Shown here one piece after another: positions 34,280-36,072 of a stretch of 36,072 nucleotides of DNA. This DNA is from Novosphingobium sp. AP12. GTDB lineage: Bacteria; Pseudomonadota; Alphaproteobacteria; Sphingomonadales; Sphingomonadaceae. Where the stretch lies: NCBI RefSeq assembly GCF_000281975.1, contig NZ_AKKE01000018.1:1-36072 (forward strand), written 5' to 3'. The translations under genes and the position numbers were made by a program. The notes under the pieces are model-generated. The model saw only the letters and a program-made list of their open reading frames with translations, was not told the origin of the DNA and ran no database searches. Each line of letters opens with the position of its first letter. Positions within the stretch are counted from its first letter, which is position 1.

Positions 34280-34315
34280 GCGCGGCTCGGGGGAGGGGGA
34301 AACCCCGGGCCGCGC
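34280..34315. repeat. Long hairpin in the ahpC-ahpF gap
   Basis: GCGCGGC (34280-34286) pairs with GCCGCGC (34309-34315), followed by CGGGG/CCCCG, with one T-G position between. A second smaller stem, CGCGAC/GTCGCG, is at 34323-34343. On the ahpC mRNA these come just after the ahpC stop and could protect it or limit read-through into ahpF. Confidence 0.6.
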
Positions 34316-34350
34316 ACCTTCACGCGACCCGAAGGGTGTCGCGGGTAGTC

Positions 34351-34917
34351 TTAGATCTTGCCGACGAGGTCGAGCGAGGGAGCCAGCGTGTCGCTGCCTT
34401 CTTCCCACTTGGCCGGGCAGACCTGGCCGGGATGCTCGCGCCAGTACTTGGCGGCCTTGATCTTGCGGACGAGTTCGACCGCGTTGCGGCCCACGCCCTC
34501 GGGGGTGATTTCGACCAGCTGGATCACGCCGTCCGGATCGACCACGAAGGTGGCGCGGTCGGCCAGGCCGACGCCTTCGCGAAGCACGCCGAAGTTGTTG
34601 GTCAGGGCGTGGTTCTGGTCACCGAGGAAAGCGTAGGTCAGCTTGCCGATGGTCTCCGAGGTGTCGTGCCAGGCCTTGTGGCTGAAGTGCGTGTCGGTCG
34701 AAACGCCGTAGACTTCCACGCCGAGGCCCTGGAGCGTCGCGTACTGCTCGCCGAGGTCTTCCAGCTCGGTGGGGCACACGAAGGTGAAGTCCGCCGGGTA
34801 GAAGAAGAAGACGGCCCACTTGCCGGCGATGTCCGCCTCGGTGACGTCGAAGAAGTCCTTGCCTGCCTGGAAGGCGGTGTTCTGGAACGGCTTGATGTGG
34901 CTGCCGACGATACCCAT
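34351..34917 (-). CDS. ahpC: Alkyl hydroperoxide reductase subunit C (peroxiredoxin)
   Basis: A 188-residue typical 2-Cys peroxiredoxin that reduces peroxides. The peroxidatic Cys48 is in DFTFVCPTE and the resolving Cys167 in GQVCPAKW. The C-terminal helix is present. The ATG at 34917 gives the usual start MGIVGSHIKPF; the frame extends to 34995 without similarity. ahpC is first in the ahpCF operon. Its promoter must lie in the 250-base gap shared with the divergent dioxygenase gene. Confidence 0.97.
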   Translation of the reverse strand: MGIVGSHIKPFQNTAFQAGKDFFDVTEADIAGKWAVFFFYPADFTFVCPTELEDLGEQYATLQGLGVEVYGVSTDTHFSHKAWHDTSETIGKLTYAFLGDQNHALTNNFGVLREGVGLADRATFVVDPDGVIQLVEITPEGVGRNAVELVRKIKAAKYWREHPGQVCPAKWEEGSDTLAPSLDLVGKI

Positions 34918-35007
34918 GGATGTATTCTCCCTCGTTGGGTGGTTGAAACTGACGAGACGGAGATAGCCCGGCGGCGTGACGATTTGTAGGCCCATGATCC
35001 GATTGAC

Positions 35008-35028
35008 CTGATCGGGTCAGGCGATCAG
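35008..35028. promoter_or_regulatory. Inverted repeat between ahpC and the dioxygenase gene
   Basis: Perfect 7-bp arms CTGATCG (35008-35014) and CGATCAG (35022-35028) around GGTCAGG. The ATC-N9-GAT core has the T-N11-A form common for LysR-type regulators, a class that includes OxyR, but no OxyR consensus is recognised. It is about 90 bases upstream of the ahpC start and 140 bases upstream of the dioxygenase start. Confidence 0.55.
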
Positions 35029-35167
35029 TGGACGGTGGATTGTGCGGATGCGTCGATGAGATGCGCCGTGTTGCGGTTCCGCCGGCGAAGTGCCTAGATA
35101 GCAGGCGCTACACATGCCCGGGACGGCGCGAGTCGCGGCTCGAAAGCCAGGGGAGAGGAAAGACGGC

Positions 35168-35983
35168 ATGCTGATCACTGCATTGCCCAAAGGCTTCGGG
35201 GCCGAAGTCACCGGGTTCGATGCCCTTCACGGCGGGACCGGCGACGAGATCACCCTGTTGCGCCAGGCTTATCACGACCATCACCTGCTCGTGTTTCGCG
35301 ACGCGGTCGGATAGCCGCCCGAACGGCAGGTGGAAGTGACCGGCTGGTTCGGCCCCGTGATCGTCGAGGGCGCGGCGTGGACCGTGCTCGACAATGCCGA
35401 GCCGGCGGGCAGCTACCGCCTGCCGTTCCATTCCGACATCACCTTCGTCGAGCATCCGCTCGCCGGCATCTGCCTCTATCCGCTGGCGCTGCCGGAGGGC
35501 GGGACCGCGACCACTTTCGTCAGCACCGCCGCCGCCTGGGACGCCTTGCAGCCGGGGCTCCGGTCCGAACTGCACGACCGCAAGGCGCGACACTACTACG
35601 AGAGCGCGGGCCACATCGACCTCGGCCTGCCGGTGTTCGAGCACTGGCACCCGGTCCGCATGACCCACGCCGCGACCGGGCGCCCGCTGTTGTTCGTCAC
35701 CGAACACCATGTCGACCGCATCGAGGGCATGGACGAGGTTCGCTGCGCCGAGGTGCTGGAGCAGCTGTTCGCGGTGCTCTACGCGCCGGAGGCCCAGTAC
35801 GAGCACGTCTGGCGCGAGGGCGATCTCCTGGTCTGGGACAACATCGCGGTCCAGCACGCGCGGCCCGAGGTGGCGGAAATTTCGCGCGGCAGCCGCATCA
35901 TGCGGCGGGTGCAACTCGGCACCCACAGCTTCATGAGCCAGGTCGAAGCCCTGCGCGAGGGTCAGGCCGCCCCGGCCGCCTAG
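35168..35983 (+). pseudogene. TauD/TfdA-family dioxygenase interrupted by an in-frame TAG
   Basis: The frame from the ATG at 35168 (with GAGGAA upstream) reads 48 residues (LPKGFGAEVTGFDALHG ... HHLLVFRDAVG), then a TAG at 35312-35314, and continues in the same frame as PPERQVEVTGWFGPV to 35983. The remainder has all active-site parts of an Fe(II)/2-oxoglutarate dioxygenase: FHSD (His and Asp ligands), VQHARPE (second His) and RRVQL (2-oxoglutarate Arg). One change (for example CAG to TAG) would explain the break. The downstream part could restart at a GTG at 35330 but would lack the N-terminal strand region. It may be a recent pseudogene or a sequencing error. Confidence 0.8.
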
Positions 35984-36072
35984 CGCCCGGCCCGCAGCAG
36001 CCGCACCAGCGTCTCGTCCAGCGCGGAGAGGAAGCGCGAGCGGTCCTGCTTGCCGAACGGCGGCGGCCCGCC
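35980..36072 (-). CDS. UPF0178 (YaiI/YqxD, DUF188) protein, 3' end only
   Basis: The minus strand from the window edge reads GGPPPFGKQDRSRFLSALDE and on to TLVRLLRAGR and a TAG. The GGP.PF...DRSRFL.ALD pattern is the C-terminus of the UPF0178 family, related to PIN-like nuclease folds, with unknown function. The gene continues outside the window. Its stop and the dioxygenase stop share the CTAG at 35980-35983. Confidence 0.78.
   Translation of the reverse strand, partial: GGPPPFGKQDRSRFLSALDETLVRLLRAGR

Noticed and set aside
1..36072. CRISPR arrays, tRNA or rRNA genes, insertion sequences or prophage genes
   Set aside because: No regularly spaced repeats, cloverleaf-like CCA-ending segments, transposase, integrase or phage proteins were recognised.

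Overview
The window is a high-GC, gene-dense stretch of a bacterial chromosome. Protein content and gene order point to an alphaproteobacterium of the Sphingomonadales, probably a Novosphingobium or Sphingobium relative. This is inferred from the DnaA, SecB and MutM sequences and from the ubiE-ubiB-coaBC-dut / mutM-rpsT-dnaA neighbourhood; no 16S or database search was available. I see no rRNA, tRNA, CRISPR array, insertion sequence or prophage. Most genes are housekeeping genes.

Layout. 1-1915: 3' part of yidC, then engB. 2197-4348: a Nudix domain in one continuous reading frame with a DUF47 (PhoU-like) protein, followed by a PIT phosphate permease. 4630-6137: a glutathione S-transferase and a secreted S1/P1-type zinc nuclease. 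6139-9624: a cupin (-), dapE (+), a dicarboxylate:cation symporter (+) and a small lipoprotein (-). 9702-11899: nth and dapB (-), and a sirtuin (+). 11909-14016: a MoeB/ThiF-like enzyme, a DUF983 protein and a membrane GGDEF protein (all -). 14159-17418: dnaA, rpsT and mutM (-). 17524-23781: a DMT exporter, ubiE, ubiB, an unassigned polytopic membrane protein, coaBC and dut (+). 23790-24787: a tiny membrane protein and a DUF4136 lipoprotein (-). 24995-25648: a MOSC protein (+). 25862-29069: trpS, murJ and secB (-). 29453-32527: a Tim44-like protein, mltA, an Smr-domain protein and a DUF6894 protein (+). 32584-34917: ahpF and ahpC (-). 35168-35983: a TauD-type dioxygenase interrupted by an in-frame TAG. 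35980-36072: the 3' end of a UPF0178 gene (-).

How the genes fit together. There is an envelope-biogenesis theme (yidC, secB, murJ, mltA, the Tim44-like protein), a ubiquinone pair (ubiE, ubiB), lysine/diaminopimelate synthesis (dapB, dapE), DNA repair and nucleotide hygiene (nth, mutM, dut), a replication-initiator locus (dnaA), a peroxide defence operon (ahpC, ahpF) and a phosphate-uptake module (Nudix-DUF47 plus PIT).

The most interesting signals are: the Nudix-DUF47 frame next to PIT; the structured region upstream of dnaA (five GANTC sites in the rpsT-dnaA gap, a tandem 12-bp repeat and a 9-bp-arm inverted repeat); a near-perfect 23-bp palindrome over the -35 element of a well-formed promoter serving the DUF6894 gene; a perfect 19-bp palindrome containing a candidate start codon after ubiB; and the amber-interrupted dioxygenase. 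I did not find a clear case for a wholly new multi-gene system.
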